Origin: Planctomycetaceae bacterium UBA4732 | GTDB taxonomy: Bacteria; Planctomycetota; Planctomycetia; Gemmatales; Gemmataceae | Direction of reading: 5' to 3' | Assembly (NCBI GenBank): GCA_002404095.1 | Contig: DHJA01000030.1 | Coordinates: 7,411 to 29,126, forward strand | DNA: 21,716 bases | Shown here: positions 7,032 through 14,797 of the stretch, one piece after another | Numbering within the stretch: position 1 is the first letter of the stretch | Layout of the letters: every line of letters starts with the position of its first letter | Position numbers and translations under genes: made by a program | The notes under the pieces: generated by a model | What the model was told of the DNA's origin: nothing | The model's input: only the letters and a program-made list of their open reading frames with translations | Databases searched by the model: none

Positions 7032-8333
7032 TCATCCCTTCGTAGAATGCCCGCGTCGCCCGCGCACGCTGTGCGGAAACATCTCCTCCTGCCGCAAGTT
7101 CCCATTCGCGTCGAAAGGCAACGGCCGCGCTTCGCCCTCGACTTTCAGGTGCGGATGCTTCCTCGCCTCCTCCACCAGCGCCGGCGACGCCCATAGTGCC
7201 GCCAGTTCCAGCGTGTTCGGGATCATCGCCACCCGCAGCTTGTCCTGGATTGGCTGCCAGCACGTCTCCAAACCGATTTGCATACATTCGCGATCCGTGG
7301 AGTAGGCGAGCGGCAGTTTCGAGCGGCACAGCGTACAAGCCGTCAGCGTGTTCATGCGGAACGGCGTTGGGTCGATGGCCGCCAGCAGCCGATCCGTCGT
7401 CAGGTCGGCGATGCCGACGCCGACGGCGTTGCCGTGGCTCTCCGGCGACAAATCCAGAGCGATAACGCGCGTGATGCACGGCGACCACAGTTCCGGCTGC
7501 GTTTCCATCAGCAGTCGGCCTACCACGTTGGGATCGATGCCGGAGCCGCTGTAGTTCTTGCCGATCTCGCCGATCACCAGCATGTCCAATTGCTCAAACG
7601 GCAGCCTGCCCATCAGGCCGCGCGCTTCCACCAGCAGCCCCGGCTCCACGTCCATCACCTCGTCGCTGTCCACCACCTGCAAGCGGGCCGTCTGTTCGTG
7701 GGCGTTCTCAAGCACGGCCAAGCCGGCCGCGAACGGCGTCTTTTCCAGCAACACGCGGCCGGTCTCCGGCAACATTTCGGTCAGGCCGCGCACGCCCCAG
7801 CGATGATGTTGCGACGCCCCGTCGCGCTTGCCCAGGCCAATCACCAGCATTTTGAGAATGCCGCTCTCGAAACGGCTGCGGAAGTCGGTGTGCGGCTTGA
7901 CGCGCGACACCGTGACGACATGATCGGCCGCTAGCGCGTTTTTGTCCCAATAGACCGGCTCGCCCCAGCTGTTGACGCCGATTTGCGCCGTCTCCATGTC
8001 CGTTTTCACCGCTACGCCCAACGCTTGCTCACTGACGCCGTACTCGGCGAGCAGCTCCCGCTGTCCCGCGGCCGTGGCGCCGCCGTGACTGCCCATCGCC
8101 GCGACCACGAACGGCTTCGCCCCGAGGTCACGCAGAAAGTCGAGGGTCGCGCGCACGATTGTGCTGAGGTTGGCGATGCCGCGGCTGCCCGTGGCGACGG
8201 CCACACGGTCGCCGCGACGCACCCGGCCGGCGAAGCGCGAGGCGGACCATTGACGGCGGACCTCGGCGGCGACGTTCTCAACCACGGGTTGCGGAGCGGT
8301 CTGACGTATGGGGGCAAAAAAGGGAATTTCCAC
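7032..8333 (-). CDS. LarA-like (DUF2088) nickel-pincer isomerase family protein
   Basis: A 433-aa protein resembling the lactate racemase N-terminal-domain family (DUF2088, LarA-like). Visible marks are VAVATGSRGIANLSTIVRA, AMGSHGGATAAGQ, VVTVSRVKPHTDF and FESGILKMLVIGLGKRDGA. The conserved Lys and His in these blocks are candidates for tethering or coordinating a nickel-pincer nucleotide, as in LarA. The family isomerises hydroxyacids and related compounds; the substrate here is unknown. Later sections include CTLCRSKLPLAYSTDRECMQ, with three Cys. It starts at GTG 8333, with AGGAG 9 bases upstream. No larB, larC or larE maturation gene is next to it, so the cofactor would have to come from elsewhere. 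The small lipoprotein gene diverges from it. Confidence 0.75.
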   Translation of the reverse strand: MEIPFFAPIRQTAPQPVVENVAAEVRRQWSASRFAGRVRRGDRVAVATGSRGIANLSTIVRATLDFLRDLGAKPFVVAAMGSHGGATAAGQRELLAEYGVSEQALGVAVKTDMETAQIGVNSWGEPVYWDKNALAADHVVTVSRVKPHTDFRSRFESGILKMLVIGLGKRDGASQHHRWGVRGLTEMLPETGRVLLEKTPFAAGLAVLENAHEQTARLQVVDSDEVMDVEPGLLVEARGLMGRLPFEQLDMLVIGEIGKNYSGSGIDPNVVGRLLMETQPELWSPCITRVIALDLSPESHGNAVGVGIADLTTDRLLAAIDPTPFRMNTLTACTLCRSKLPLAYSTDRECMQIGLETCWQPIQDKLRVAMIPNTLELAALWASPALVEEARKHPHLKVEGEARPLPFDANGNLRQEEMFPHSVRGRRGHSTKG

Positions 8334-8658
8334 GGCCGGTTGCTCCTGGTTTGAGGGCGTTAGGGGACGTTAGCTATTATAAGACCCAACGGGTTGTGGA
8401 GCGAACGGGCTGTCACGGTTGCGCCGACGACACAATCTTTTCCCACGGAAGCGGGGCTGGAAAGCATGGACCTTAGGGCGGTTTGTTCAAAGTGGGTAAA
8501 GTTCAGGCGAGGTTGCGTCCGAAATAGAATCTGACGAATCCATGCGGCGCGGCAGATTGGGCAAGTCGAACGGCTTTCCCTGAGCGCCTGGATTGGTCTC
8601 CGCGTTCCGTCAAGATCAGGCGTCGACTTCCCCTGTCTTCCATCTGGAGTAGATTTCA
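8334..8658. other. 325-bp divergent intergenic region
   Basis: It lies between the leftward LarA-like gene and the rightward lipoprotein gene. The left end holds a good leftward promoter (next entry). On the right, GGAG about 9 bases before ATG 8659 is a plausible ribosome binding site, and TAGAAT near 8525 is a possible rightward -10 without a clear -35. A 106-codon minus-strand open frame (8360-8680) crosses it but has no family resemblance. No RNA gene, terminator or strong repeat was seen. Confidence 0.6.
8376..8405 (-). promoter_or_regulatory. Promoter for the LarA-like gene
   Basis: A perfect TATAAT (8381-8376, minus strand) follows a weak -35, TTCGCT (8405-8400), with an 18-base spacer. 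The leader would be about 35 bases to GTG 8333, enough for the AGGAG site. Confidence 0.45.
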
Positions 8659-9111
8659 ATGAATCACAACGGCAAATCAATGATTGTGTTGTTCGCGGCC
8701 GCCGTCGGCCTATGGGGCTGTTCGCAGGGTCCGAGCCAATCCGCCGTCCAGGCGGAGCGCATCAAGGCGCTCGAGACCAAGTGTGCCAAACTCGAAGACG
8801 ACTATAAAGCGGCGGCGGCGGCGCGCGACCAGGCGCGAAAGAAAGTTTCCACGCTGGAAGAGGAGCGGGCGCAGATCGACGAACAAACCACGGCAATGCA
8901 AAAAGAGATCGAGGCCGGCAAACTTGTCGTCAAGGAGCGGAACTCGCTGCGTCAGCAAATGGAAGCTCGCACCAACGAGCGCGACATGCTTCAAACGCGA
9001 TGCGAAAAGATGAAGAAGGGTTTACAATCGCTGTTGGGACAGGACGACGCCTTATCCACTCCGGCCCGGCCGGCAACGCCTGTCGCTTCGGCCAAGGGCG
9101 GCGGATTGTAA
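8659..9111 (+). CDS. Small coiled-coil lipoprotein
   Basis: A 150-aa secreted lipoprotein. The N-terminus is a lipoprotein signal, MNHNGKSMIVLFAAAVGLWGC, with lipobox LWGC and acylated Cys at residue 21. Residues about 30-125 form one long heptad-rich coiled coil (ERIKALETKCAKLEDDYKAA, then KKVSTLEEERAQIDEQTTAM). The tail is short and Ala/Pro/Gly-rich. It would be anchored to a membrane and probably oligomeric. No enzymatic domain is seen. It may be an envelope structural or spacer protein, in the style of Lpp-like proteins, but homology cannot be shown by eye. It is read alone, converging on the prolyl isomerase gene, with a strong hairpin between the two. Confidence 0.8.
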   Translation: MNHNGKSMIVLFAAAVGLWGCSQGPSQSAVQAERIKALETKCAKLEDDYKAAAAARDQARKKVSTLEEERAQIDEQTTAMQKEIEAGKLVVKERNSLRQQMEARTNERDMLQTRCEKMKKGLQSLLGQDDALSTPARPATPVASAKGGGL

Positions 9112-9121
9112 CAGTCTGTCT

Positions 9122-9191
9122 GAAAAGGGCGGGGAGACCCCGCCCCTACCTACAAAAATCGCGGTAGGGGCGGGGTCTCCCCGCCCTTTTC
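9122..9191. terminator. Bidirectional hairpin made of two inverted GTAG-headed REP units
   Basis: Perfect 29-bp arms 9122-9150 and 9163-9191 surround a 12-base loop. Each arm is itself a small palindrome: GTAG (9164-9167), GGGCGGGG (9168-9175), TCT, CCCCGCCC (9179-9186); the left arm is the same unit reversed. A TTTT follows the right stem and AAAA precedes the left, so it can terminate from both sides, as expected between the convergent genes ending at 9111 and 9195. It matches the unit at 7-38. Confidence 0.85.
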
Positions 9192-9194
9192 GCA

Positions 9195-10394
9195 TTAATT
9201 CTCGCCCTTGGTATACACAATCACCGCGTCCCGCTTGAGCTTATTGACGATCCGCTTCATCTCCACTTGAGTCGTCTCGTTGGTCAGCTTTTCCTTGATT
9301 TGTTTCTGCGTCTTCTCGTCGAACGGCGTCTGGCCCGCGTAGTCGCGCTTAACCACGCGGACAACGTGGAAGCCCTTCTCCAATTCCACCACGGCCGTTT
9401 CGCCGTCCTTCAGCTGGAACAGCACGTTCTCGGCCTCCGCCGGCTTGATCTCGCCGTGCTTGACGCCGATGCCGTCGCCTTTGCGGAAGGAGCTGTCGCC
9501 GTTGTCGTACTTTTCGGCCAGCTTGGCGAAGTCCTCGCCGCCGCGCGCCCGCTGGGCCAGCTGCTCCGCTAGGCGATGGGCGTCGGCTCGGGTGGGGAAT
9601 TTCTCATCCGCTAAGACGAACAGGTCTTGCCACTGTACGGCGTCCGCCCGCTCGAATTCCTCGGGATGTTTGTCGTAATACTCCAGAATCTGTTGCGGCC
9701 CGACCTGATCGATGAAGGGATGGATGCGGTTGCGCAGGTACTCCGTCATCATGAAGTTGCGCTCCCACTGGCGGCGCTGCATATCCAATGAAAGCCCCTG
9801 GTTCTTCGTGAGGAATTCACGGAGATCATCCTCGGACTTGACATCGGCGCGCTTCATCCAGGCGCGCAGCGTCGTCTTGTTGAACTCCTCGGCGGCTTCT
9901 TCCTTAAACTTAGCAACTTGAGACTTCGAGCCTTTCGTGAGTCTGGTGAAGGCGTCCTGGAGGACCACCTCGCGCTCGACGAGTTGGCCCAGGGCGAGAT
10001 TCCAGATTTCCGCCTGGCGTTGCGAGCATTCCGGTTCCGGTAGTTCGCGGCAGGCCATAAGTTGCGGGCCGGCGGCGGCTATGACTTCTTCTCTGAGAAT
10101 GACTTCGTTATTGACCGTGGCGCCCACGCGCGCGGCTGGCGTTCCAGTGACGAGGTCGGCGGGCGGCGCCATCGGCAGCGGCGGTGTTTCAGGCGTCTTG
10201 AGGCCGTCGGCTTCCGGCTTTTGCGAACGAGCTACGGAGGGGGCGTCGGGCCGATCTCCCTGGGCGCGCGGCGGCGGCAGGCTCACTGGCGGCGCACCGT
10301 CGATGGCGCCCCAGCGCGGCTGAGACGTTGTACATCCGCAGATGGCTAGAGCGAAAGCGACCAGGGCCGTTGCCGTCCACTCCTGTCTGCTCAT
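9195..10394 (-). CDS. Parvulin-type peptidyl-prolyl isomerase lipoprotein
   Basis: A 399-aa exported protein of the SurA/PrsA/PpiC type. The N-terminal signal MSRQEWTATALVAFALAICGC suggests lipidation at Cys21, followed by a Pro-rich linker to about residue 85. A SurA_N-like helical region follows (VGATVNNEVILREEVI, VEREVVLQDAFTRLTKGSK). The PpiC domain spans about residues 290-375: AEQLAQRARGGEDFAKLAEK, DSSFRKGDGIG, NVLFQLKDGETAVVELEKGF, HVVRVVKR. It would help fold proteins outside the cytoplasm. ATG 10394 was chosen because GGAGGG lies about 7 bases upstream and the signal peptide starts there; an upstream in-frame extension lacks both. A good promoter lies at 10455-10482. Confidence 0.88.
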   Translation of the reverse strand: MSRQEWTATALVAFALAICGCTTSQPRWGAIDGAPPVSLPPPRAQGDRPDAPSVARSQKPEADGLKTPETPPLPMAPPADLVTGTPAARVGATVNNEVILREEVIAAAGPQLMACRELPEPECSQRQAEIWNLALGQLVEREVVLQDAFTRLTKGSKSQVAKFKEEAAEEFNKTTLRAWMKRADVKSEDDLREFLTKNQGLSLDMQRRQWERNFMMTEYLRNRIHPFIDQVGPQQILEYYDKHPEEFERADAVQWQDLFVLADEKFPTRADAHRLAEQLAQRARGGEDFAKLAEKYDNGDSSFRKGDGIGVKHGEIKPAEAENVLFQLKDGETAVVELEKGFHVVRVVKRDYAGQTPFDEKTQKQIKEKLTNETTQVEMKRIVNKLKRDAVIVYTKGEN

Positions 10395-10454
10395 ACCGCG
10401 ACCCTCCGGCGCACCGTGAGCGCCCGACGCGACCTCTGCCCATGAGAGCGGCGG

Positions 10455-10482
10455 ACTATACCGACAGGGCGCGGTGGTGCAA
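10455..10482 (-). promoter_or_regulatory. Promoter of the prolyl isomerase gene
   Basis: TTGCAC (10482-10477) and TATAGT (10460-10455) on the minus strand with a 16-base spacer, close to the sigma-70 consensus. Its position, about 60 bases before ATG 10394, supports that start and excludes coding upstream of it. Confidence 0.55.
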
Positions 10483-10496
10483 GAGGTCTTTGCGAA

Positions 10497-10577
10497 GGCG
10501 AGCCGGGTCGCGTAAGCGCCCGGAGTTCTGTGTAGTCTCTGCAACTAACTCCGGGCGCTTACGCGACCCGGCTCGCC
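10497..10577. repeat. 31-bp inverted repeat, paired GCGAGC-headed units
   Basis: Arms 10497-10527 and 10547-10577 are exact reverse complements with a 19-base loop. Each arm begins GGCGAGC and continues as an imperfect hairpin (CCGGGTCGC, loop GTAA, GCGCCCGG). It lies between divergent genes, so it is not an ordinary end-of-gene terminator. Confidence 0.85.
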
Positions 10578-10655
10578 AACAACCCCTTTTCGCACAGTTC
10601 CGGCGCCGCGCTTGCTTTCGTGTTAAACTGGTCCTTTTCCCCACGAGGCGATTCC

Positions 10656-11591
10656 ATGAACGCGCGTTTCTTCTGGCATCTACTCCGTGACTCGTTCAAT
10701 AACTGGCTCGAAGACCGAGCCTTCCGTATGGGCGCCGCCCTTGCCTATTACAGCGTCTTCTCGATGGCGCCGTTGCTGCTGATCGTCATTGGAGTTGCCA
10801 GCCAGATCTTCAACAAAGAGGACGCGCGGAAGCATATCCTGAGCGAGATTGCCACCACCGTCGGGCAGTCGGCCAGCGATTCCTTGGAGAAAATCCTCGA
10901 ACACGCCGGGGGCGCGACCAGCGGAATAGTCGCCACGATCATTGGCGTCGCCGTATTGTTGTTTGGCGCTTCGGGCGTATTCGCCGAGTTGCAGGACGCC
11001 CTTGACAACATCTGGAAAGTAAAACCCAAGCCCGGCCTGGGTCTCATGGCAATAGTCCGCAACCGCTTGCTTTCGTTCGCGGTCGTGTTCGGCACCGGCT
11101 TCCTCTTGTTGGTGTCGTTAGTGCTGAGCGCCGCCCTGGCCGCGCTGGGCGCATGGATGGACAGTGTGGCGCCGGGGATGTCCTGGCTCTGGCAATCCTT
11201 AAACGGCGTCCTTTCGTTCCTGGTGGTCGCGCTGCTGTTCGCCATGATCTTCAAGACTCTGCCCGACGCCAAGATCGACTGGCGCGACGTCTGGATCGGC
11301 GCCGTGGTAACAGCCGCGCTATTTACCATTGGCAAGGCCGGCATCGGCGCCTACCTCGGTCACAGCGGTCTGACGGAAACCTACGGGACCGCCGGCTCCG
11401 TCGTCGTGCTGCTGGTGTGGGTCTACTACTCCGCCTTGATCCTGCTGTTTGGCGCCGAGTTCACCCATGTCTATGCGCTGAACACGCGGCGGCACGTTGC
11501 TCCGACCGAACTCGCGGTTTCAACCGCGAAGCCGGGCGACGACGAGGCCGCGACGGCGCCGCGAAGACCAGATCCGACGCCGTCCATATAA
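10656..11591 (+). CDS. YihY/BrkB family inner-membrane protein
   Basis: A 311-aa integral membrane protein of the YihY/virulence factor BrkB family. Family marks are the N-terminal MGAALAYYSVFSMAPLLLIV, the FGASGVFAELQDALDNIWKV segment, and the C-terminal YGTAGSVVVLLVWVYYSALI followed by LFGAEFTHVYA. About six hydrophobic segments are visible. The short tail after residue 290 is hydrophilic. The family's transport substrate is not settled; despite older names it is not RNase BN. ATG 10656 has GAGG 7 bases upstream; an in-frame start 12 codons earlier lacks support. The DUF2760 gene follows after 61 bases and may be co-transcribed. Confidence 0.9.
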   Translation: MNARFFWHLLRDSFNNWLEDRAFRMGAALAYYSVFSMAPLLLIVIGVASQIFNKEDARKHILSEIATTVGQSASDSLEKILEHAGGATSGIVATIIGVAVLLFGASGVFAELQDALDNIWKVKPKPGLGLMAIVRNRLLSFAVVFGTGFLLLVSLVLSAALAALGAWMDSVAPGMSWLWQSLNGVLSFLVVALLFAMIFKTLPDAKIDWRDVWIGAVVTAALFTIGKAGIGAYLGHSGLTETYGTAGSVVVLLVWVYYSALILLFGAEFTHVYALNTRRHVAPTELAVSTAKPGDDEAATAPRRPDPTPSI

Positions 11592-11652
11592 ACTACCCAA
11601 GTGCGTTTGTGGAGATCGCGGCCACGGGCCGCTTGACGAGAGATCTAGCCTC

Positions 11653-12234
11653 ATGGAATGGTACTATGTCGTGGCGGCGACGCTGGCGGTCGTCGTGGTG
11701 GTGAAACTTCTGGTGTTGCTGGCCCTGGGCGGCGGCAACCTAGCCCGATTGGGGCTGGCATTGCAGGCCTATTGGCGGACGATGGCGCAGCCGGCCTTCG
11801 CCGCGAAGGTGTCGGCTCTAATCCAGCCGCCTCCGCCGCCTCCGCCTCCAAAGAAATCGGGTGAAGCCCTGCGCCTGCTGACGTTGTTACAGCGAAAGGG
11901 TCGTCTGCTGGATTTTCTTCTCGAAGACATTCAGGGAGCGACCAACGAGCAGGTTGGGGCGGGCGTGCGCGAACTGCACCGCGAATCGCAAGCCGTCTTG
12001 AAGGAACACCTCACGTTGGAGCCGGTATTGCCGCAGAGCGAAGGCGACACCGTGGAGGCGCCGCCAGGCTTCGACCCGTCGGCCATCCGGCTGACGGGCA
12101 ACGTGACCGGCCAACCGCCATTCCGCGGCGTTCTCAAGCACCACGGCTGGCGCGTCAAGGACTTCACTCTCGCGGCGCCGCCGGAAGGCCAGGATGAGTT
12201 CGTGGTGGCGCCGGCCGAAGTCGAGTTGCCGTAA
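11653..12234 (+). CDS. DUF2760 protein paired with Hsp70
   Basis: A 193-aa protein resembling the DUF2760 family, found next to HscC-like Hsp70 genes. An N-terminal membrane anchor (about 4-30, VVAATLAVVVVVKLLVLLAL) is followed by a Pro-rich hinge with eight consecutive prolines (about 57-64). The conserved domain then runs EALRLLTLLQRKGRLLDFLLEDI and ends with VLKHHGWRVKDFTLAAPP near the C-terminus. It probably anchors or recruits the Hsp70 at the membrane, an inference from pairing and topology. The ATG at 11653 gives the anchored form; longer readings extend back over the end of the membrane-protein gene and are rejected. The Hsp70 start lies 33 bases downstream, so the two are likely one operon. 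Confidence 0.82.
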   Translation: MEWYYVVAATLAVVVVVKLLVLLALGGGNLARLGLALQAYWRTMAQPAFAAKVSALIQPPPPPPPPKKSGEALRLLTLLQRKGRLLDFLLEDIQGATNEQVGAGVRELHRESQAVLKEHLTLEPVLPQSEGDTVEAPPGFDPSAIRLTGNVTGQPPFRGVLKHHGWRVKDFTLAAPPEGQDEFVVAPAEVELP

Positions 12235-12254
12235 AGAGTGGTCAACGGCCACTT

Positions 12255-12260
12255 GGAGGA
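12255..12260 (+). promoter_or_regulatory. RBS deciding the Hsp70 start
   Basis: GGAGGA lies 7 bases before GTG 12268. An earlier in-frame GTG at 12238 has no such site and would add ten residues in front of the conserved FVVGIDLGTTNS start. Confidence 0.75.
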
Positions 12261-12267
12261 CAGCACC

Positions 12268-14100
12268 GTGTCGGGATCTCGCTTTGTCGTTGGCATCGAT
12301 CTGGGCACCACCAATAGCGGCGTCGCTTACGTCGATACGGGAAGCGCGGACGACGCGCGGTCGTCGGACTTGGCGATTCCGCAGGTCGTCGGGCCGGGCG
12401 TGGTCGCCGAAAGGCCGTTGCTGCCGTCGTACCTATACCTTCCTGGCCCAGGCGAAGTACCGGCCGGCAGCCTGAAACTGCCGTGGGACGCCAACCGCGA
12501 TTACGCCATTGGCGAGTTCGGCCGACAACAGGGCAGCCTCGTGCCGACGCGGCTGGTGTCGTCGGCCAAGTCGTGGCTGTGCCATCCCGGCATCGACCGC
12601 AAGGGGCCGGTGTTGCCGTGGAAGGGGCCGGAAGGCGGTCGTCGCGTCTCGCCATTGGAAGCCAGCACTCTCTACTTAAAACATCTGGTTGAGGCGTGGA
12701 ATTACCAGCTGGCGCGCGACCTGCCCGAACGTCGGCTGGAACAGCAAGACGTGGTGCTAACGGTGCCGGCATCGTTCGACGCCGCGGCCCGCGAGTTGAC
12801 CGTCGAGGCGGCGCGGGCGGCTGGACTGGAGAACGTCACGCTGTTGGAAGAACCGCAGGCCGCGTTTTACGCTTGGATCGAGGCCAACGGCGACGCCTGG
12901 CGCAAGCTGGTGAAAGTCGGCGACGCCGTGCTGATCTGCGACGTGGGCGGCGGCACGACCGACCTAACGCTGATCGCCGTCGGCGAGGAGTCTGGCCGGC
13001 TGGAGTTGACGCGCGTGGCTGTCGGCGACCACCTGCTCATCGGCGGCGACAACATGGACCTCGCGCTGGCTCACGCGGCGGCCAAGGCATTCGCCGCTCG
13101 AAACATTAAACTCGACGGCGGCCAGCTGCTTCAGCTATGGCACAGCAGCCGGGCGGCCAAGGAAAAGCTGTTCAGCGACCCAGCGCTGACGAGCGCCCCG
13201 GTGACGGTATTGGGACGCGGCAGCCGAGTCATCGCCGGCACGGTTCAGGGCGAATTGACGCGGGAGGAAATGGAAAAGGTGTTGGTGGAAGGCTTTTTGC
13301 CAGATTGTCCGCCAGACGCGGAACCGTTGCGGCAGAAGGCGGTCGGCTTGCAAGAGTTGGGCCTGTCCTACGCGGCCGACCCGGCCATCACCAAGCACCT
13401 GGCGCAGTTCCTCCACCGTCACGCCGGCGCCCTGGCGGAGAAGCTGCCGGGCAAGGGCAAGAAAAAGGCCACGTCGGGACCGACGGCGGTGCTGTTCAAC
13501 GGCGGCGTGTTGAAAGCGGATGTCCTTCGGAATCGCGTGGCCGAGGTGCTGAATCATTGGGCGAAGTCGTGGGGCGGCGGCGACGTGAAGGTACTGCCCG
13601 GCGGCGACCTCGACCGGGCGGTGGCGCGCGGCGCCGCTTATTACGGCATGGTGCGTCGCGGTAAAGGCGTGCGCATTCGCGGCGGGGCGGCGCGGGCCTA
13701 TTACGTCGGAGTGGAATCTTCGCTGCCGGCGGTGCCGGGGGCGGCGCCGCCGTTGAAGGCGTTATGCGTGGCGCCCTTCGGCATGGAGGAGGGCACGGAA
13801 GCCGACGTGCCGGGACAGGAGTTTGGCCTAGTAGTGGGGGCGCCGGCCGAGTTCCGCTTCCTGGGGTCGAGCACGCGCCGCGGCGATACGGTCGGCACGA
13901 TGGTGGAGGAGTGGCAAAGCGAGATCGAAGAGCTTGACCCAATGGCGACGACGCTGGCGGCGCCGTCGGGTGAGGGCCGCTTGACGCCGGTACATCTGCA
14001 TAGCAAGCTCACGGAGATCGGCACACTGGAATTGTGGTGTATCAGCCGCGACGGCAAACAGAAATGGAAGCTGGAGTTTAACGTGCGCGAAAGCAGCTGA
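12268..14100 (+). CDS. HscC-like Hsp70 family protein
   Basis: A 610-aa non-canonical Hsp70. The ATPase motifs are intact: VVGIDLGTTNSGVAYV, LLEEPQAAFYAW, ICDVGGGTTDLTLI, LIGGDNMDLALAHAAA, and VLFNGGVLKADVLRNRV in place of the classical VGGSTR block. It has an unusually long early insert (about 30-110, with PGPGEVPAGSLKLPWDANRD). After the ATPase domain there is a beta-rich segment (EFGLVVGAPAEFRFLG, LELWCISRDGKQKWKLEFNV), but the protein ends without a helical lid, unlike DnaK. Such Hsp70s are probably specialised for few clients, and DUF2760 lies just upstream. In related clusters a second divergent Hsp70 (DUF3731) often follows; here a hairpin and unrelated genes follow instead. Confidence 0.9.
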   Translation: MSGSRFVVGIDLGTTNSGVAYVDTGSADDARSSDLAIPQVVGPGVVAERPLLPSYLYLPGPGEVPAGSLKLPWDANRDYAIGEFGRQQGSLVPTRLVSSAKSWLCHPGIDRKGPVLPWKGPEGGRRVSPLEASTLYLKHLVEAWNYQLARDLPERRLEQQDVVLTVPASFDAAARELTVEAARAAGLENVTLLEEPQAAFYAWIEANGDAWRKLVKVGDAVLICDVGGGTTDLTLIAVGEESGRLELTRVAVGDHLLIGGDNMDLALAHAAAKAFAARNIKLDGGQLLQLWHSSRAAKEKLFSDPALTSAPVTVLGRGSRVIAGTVQGELTREEMEKVLVEGFLPDCPPDAEPLRQKAVGLQELGLSYAADPAITKHLAQFLHRHAGALAEKLPGKGKKKATSGPTAVLFNGGVLKADVLRNRVAEVLNHWAKSWGGGDVKVLPGGDLDRAVARGAAYYGMVRRGKGVRIRGGAARAYYVGVESSLPAVPGAAPPLKALCVAPFGMEEGTEADVPGQEFGLVVGAPAEFRFLGSSTRRGDTVGTMVEEWQSEIEELDPMATTLAAPSGEGRLTPVHLHSKLTEIGTLELWCISRDGKQKWKLEFNVRESS

Positions 14101-14128
14101 GGCGAGCGGCGGGGTTTATCCCCGCCGG
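14101..14128 (+). terminator. Single GCGAGC-headed hairpin after Hsp70
   Basis: GGCGAG is followed by stem CGGCGGGG (14107-14114), loop TTTAT, CCCCGCCG (14120-14127), 8 bp perfect. It starts directly after the stop at 14100 and lies between convergent genes. It shares head, stem length and loop with the repeat at 21657-21716. Confidence 0.65.
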
Positions 14129-14144
14129 CTTGTAACGATGGCGC

Positions 14145-14435
14145 TCAACGGTCTCTATCCTCTCGCAGTAGCTCTGCGCTGTCGCTGAACTTCCGGCCCG
14201 AAGCTGCCAGTCGCGCGCGGATCGCGTCCACCGATTGCCATGCGTCGAGATGACCCGATTGTCGCGTCCGCAACAGTACGACCTCATAGGTGAAACCGCA
14301 AGCAGTCAATAACTCCAAGTGAGCCGGCAGGACTTCATAGACGGGGTCGTCCGCCACCAGACGCACGGGCGCGACCTCGATCATGGCTCGCCAGGCTTTG
14401 GCCCAGTCGGCTTTTGGAAGGCGAATTGTTAACAT
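14145..14435 (-). CDS. Small protein with antitoxin-like C-terminal tail
   Basis: A 96-aa protein with no named family. Residues 1-60 (MLTIRLPKADWAKAWRAMIE, DDPVYEVLPAHLELL) look like a small compact alpha/beta domain of unknown role. From about residue 65 to the end it matches the tail of the next upstream protein (14466-14786): W..VDAIR.RL.A.GR.FSDSA.LLRE.RDR, 23 of 31 residues identical. The DNA similarity, roughly 70%, continues through the stop codon and a few bases beyond, which shows duplication of the 3' end rather than chance. The upstream gene ends 30 bases away on the same strand, so they are probably one transcript. The start ATG 14435 has only a weak ribosome site (GAAG). Confidence 0.65.
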   Translation of the reverse strand: MLTIRLPKADWAKAWRAMIEVAPVRLVADDPVYEVLPAHLELLTACGFTYEVVLLRTRQSGHLDAWQSVDAIRARLAASGRKFSDSAELLREDRDR

Positions 14436-14465
14436 TGATGTCTTCGCTGCATTTGTGCCCCGCGC

Positions 14466-14786
14466 TCAACGGTCTCGACCCTCACGCAGAAGGTCCGCAC
14501 TATCGCTAAAGGTTCTGCCGGTGGCCTTCAGGCGGTGGCGAATCGCGTCCACGGCTGCCCAAACGTCGGGGCCATTTAAGCCTTCATCGGCCAGCGCCTG
14601 CTCGAACGCGGGGTCCAGCTTCGCGCTCTCGCGGGCGAGGCGACTCCGTTGGAGTCGTTGCAGCTTGTCGCGGACGGCTTCCTGTACGGCGCGGCTGCGA
14701 CTGGGAAACTGGTTCTCCTCGACTAGCTGGTCCAGCCGGGCAACCAAGTCCTGGTCGAGAGTAACCGCGATTTTCACGGTACGCAT
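14466..14786 (-). CDS. Ribbon-helix-helix (CopG-like) antitoxin-type regulator
   Basis: A 106-aa protein. Residues 1-45 form a ribbon-helix-helix DNA-binding domain: strand VKIAVTLDQDL, helix VARLDQLVEEN, turn FPSRSRA, helix VQEAVRDKLQRL. Next comes the block ARESAKLDPAFEQALADEGL, common in CopG-type antitoxins. Instead of the usual short acidic end, it carries a 31-residue tail shared with its neighbour. Such proteins dimerise, bind palindromes in their own promoter and often neutralise a toxin. ATG 14786 has AGGAG 6 bases upstream, and a palindromic promoter lies just before that. No recognisable PIN, MazF or RelE toxin is adjacent, so it is either an orphan or its partner is the unknown protein downstream. 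Confidence 0.82.
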   Translation of the reverse strand: MRTVKIAVTLDQDLVARLDQLVEENQFPSRSRAVQEAVRDKLQRLQRSRLARESAKLDPAFEQALADEGLNGPDVWAAVDAIRHRLKATGRTFSDSADLLREGRDR

Positions 14787-14797
14787 AGGAAACTCCT

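Noticed and set aside
6907..7488. 193-codon minus-strand frame
   Set aside because: It is an out-of-frame shadow over the end of the LarA-like gene, with low-complexity Gly/Arg sequence.
8360..8680. 106-codon minus-strand frame between divergent genes
   Set aside because: No recognisable motif; it overlaps the start of the lipoprotein and the promoter of the LarA-like gene.
10395..10544. N-terminal extension of the prolyl isomerase
   Set aside because: It would precede a clear lipoprotein signal and cover a promoter and repeat; ATG 10394 has a strong ribosome site.
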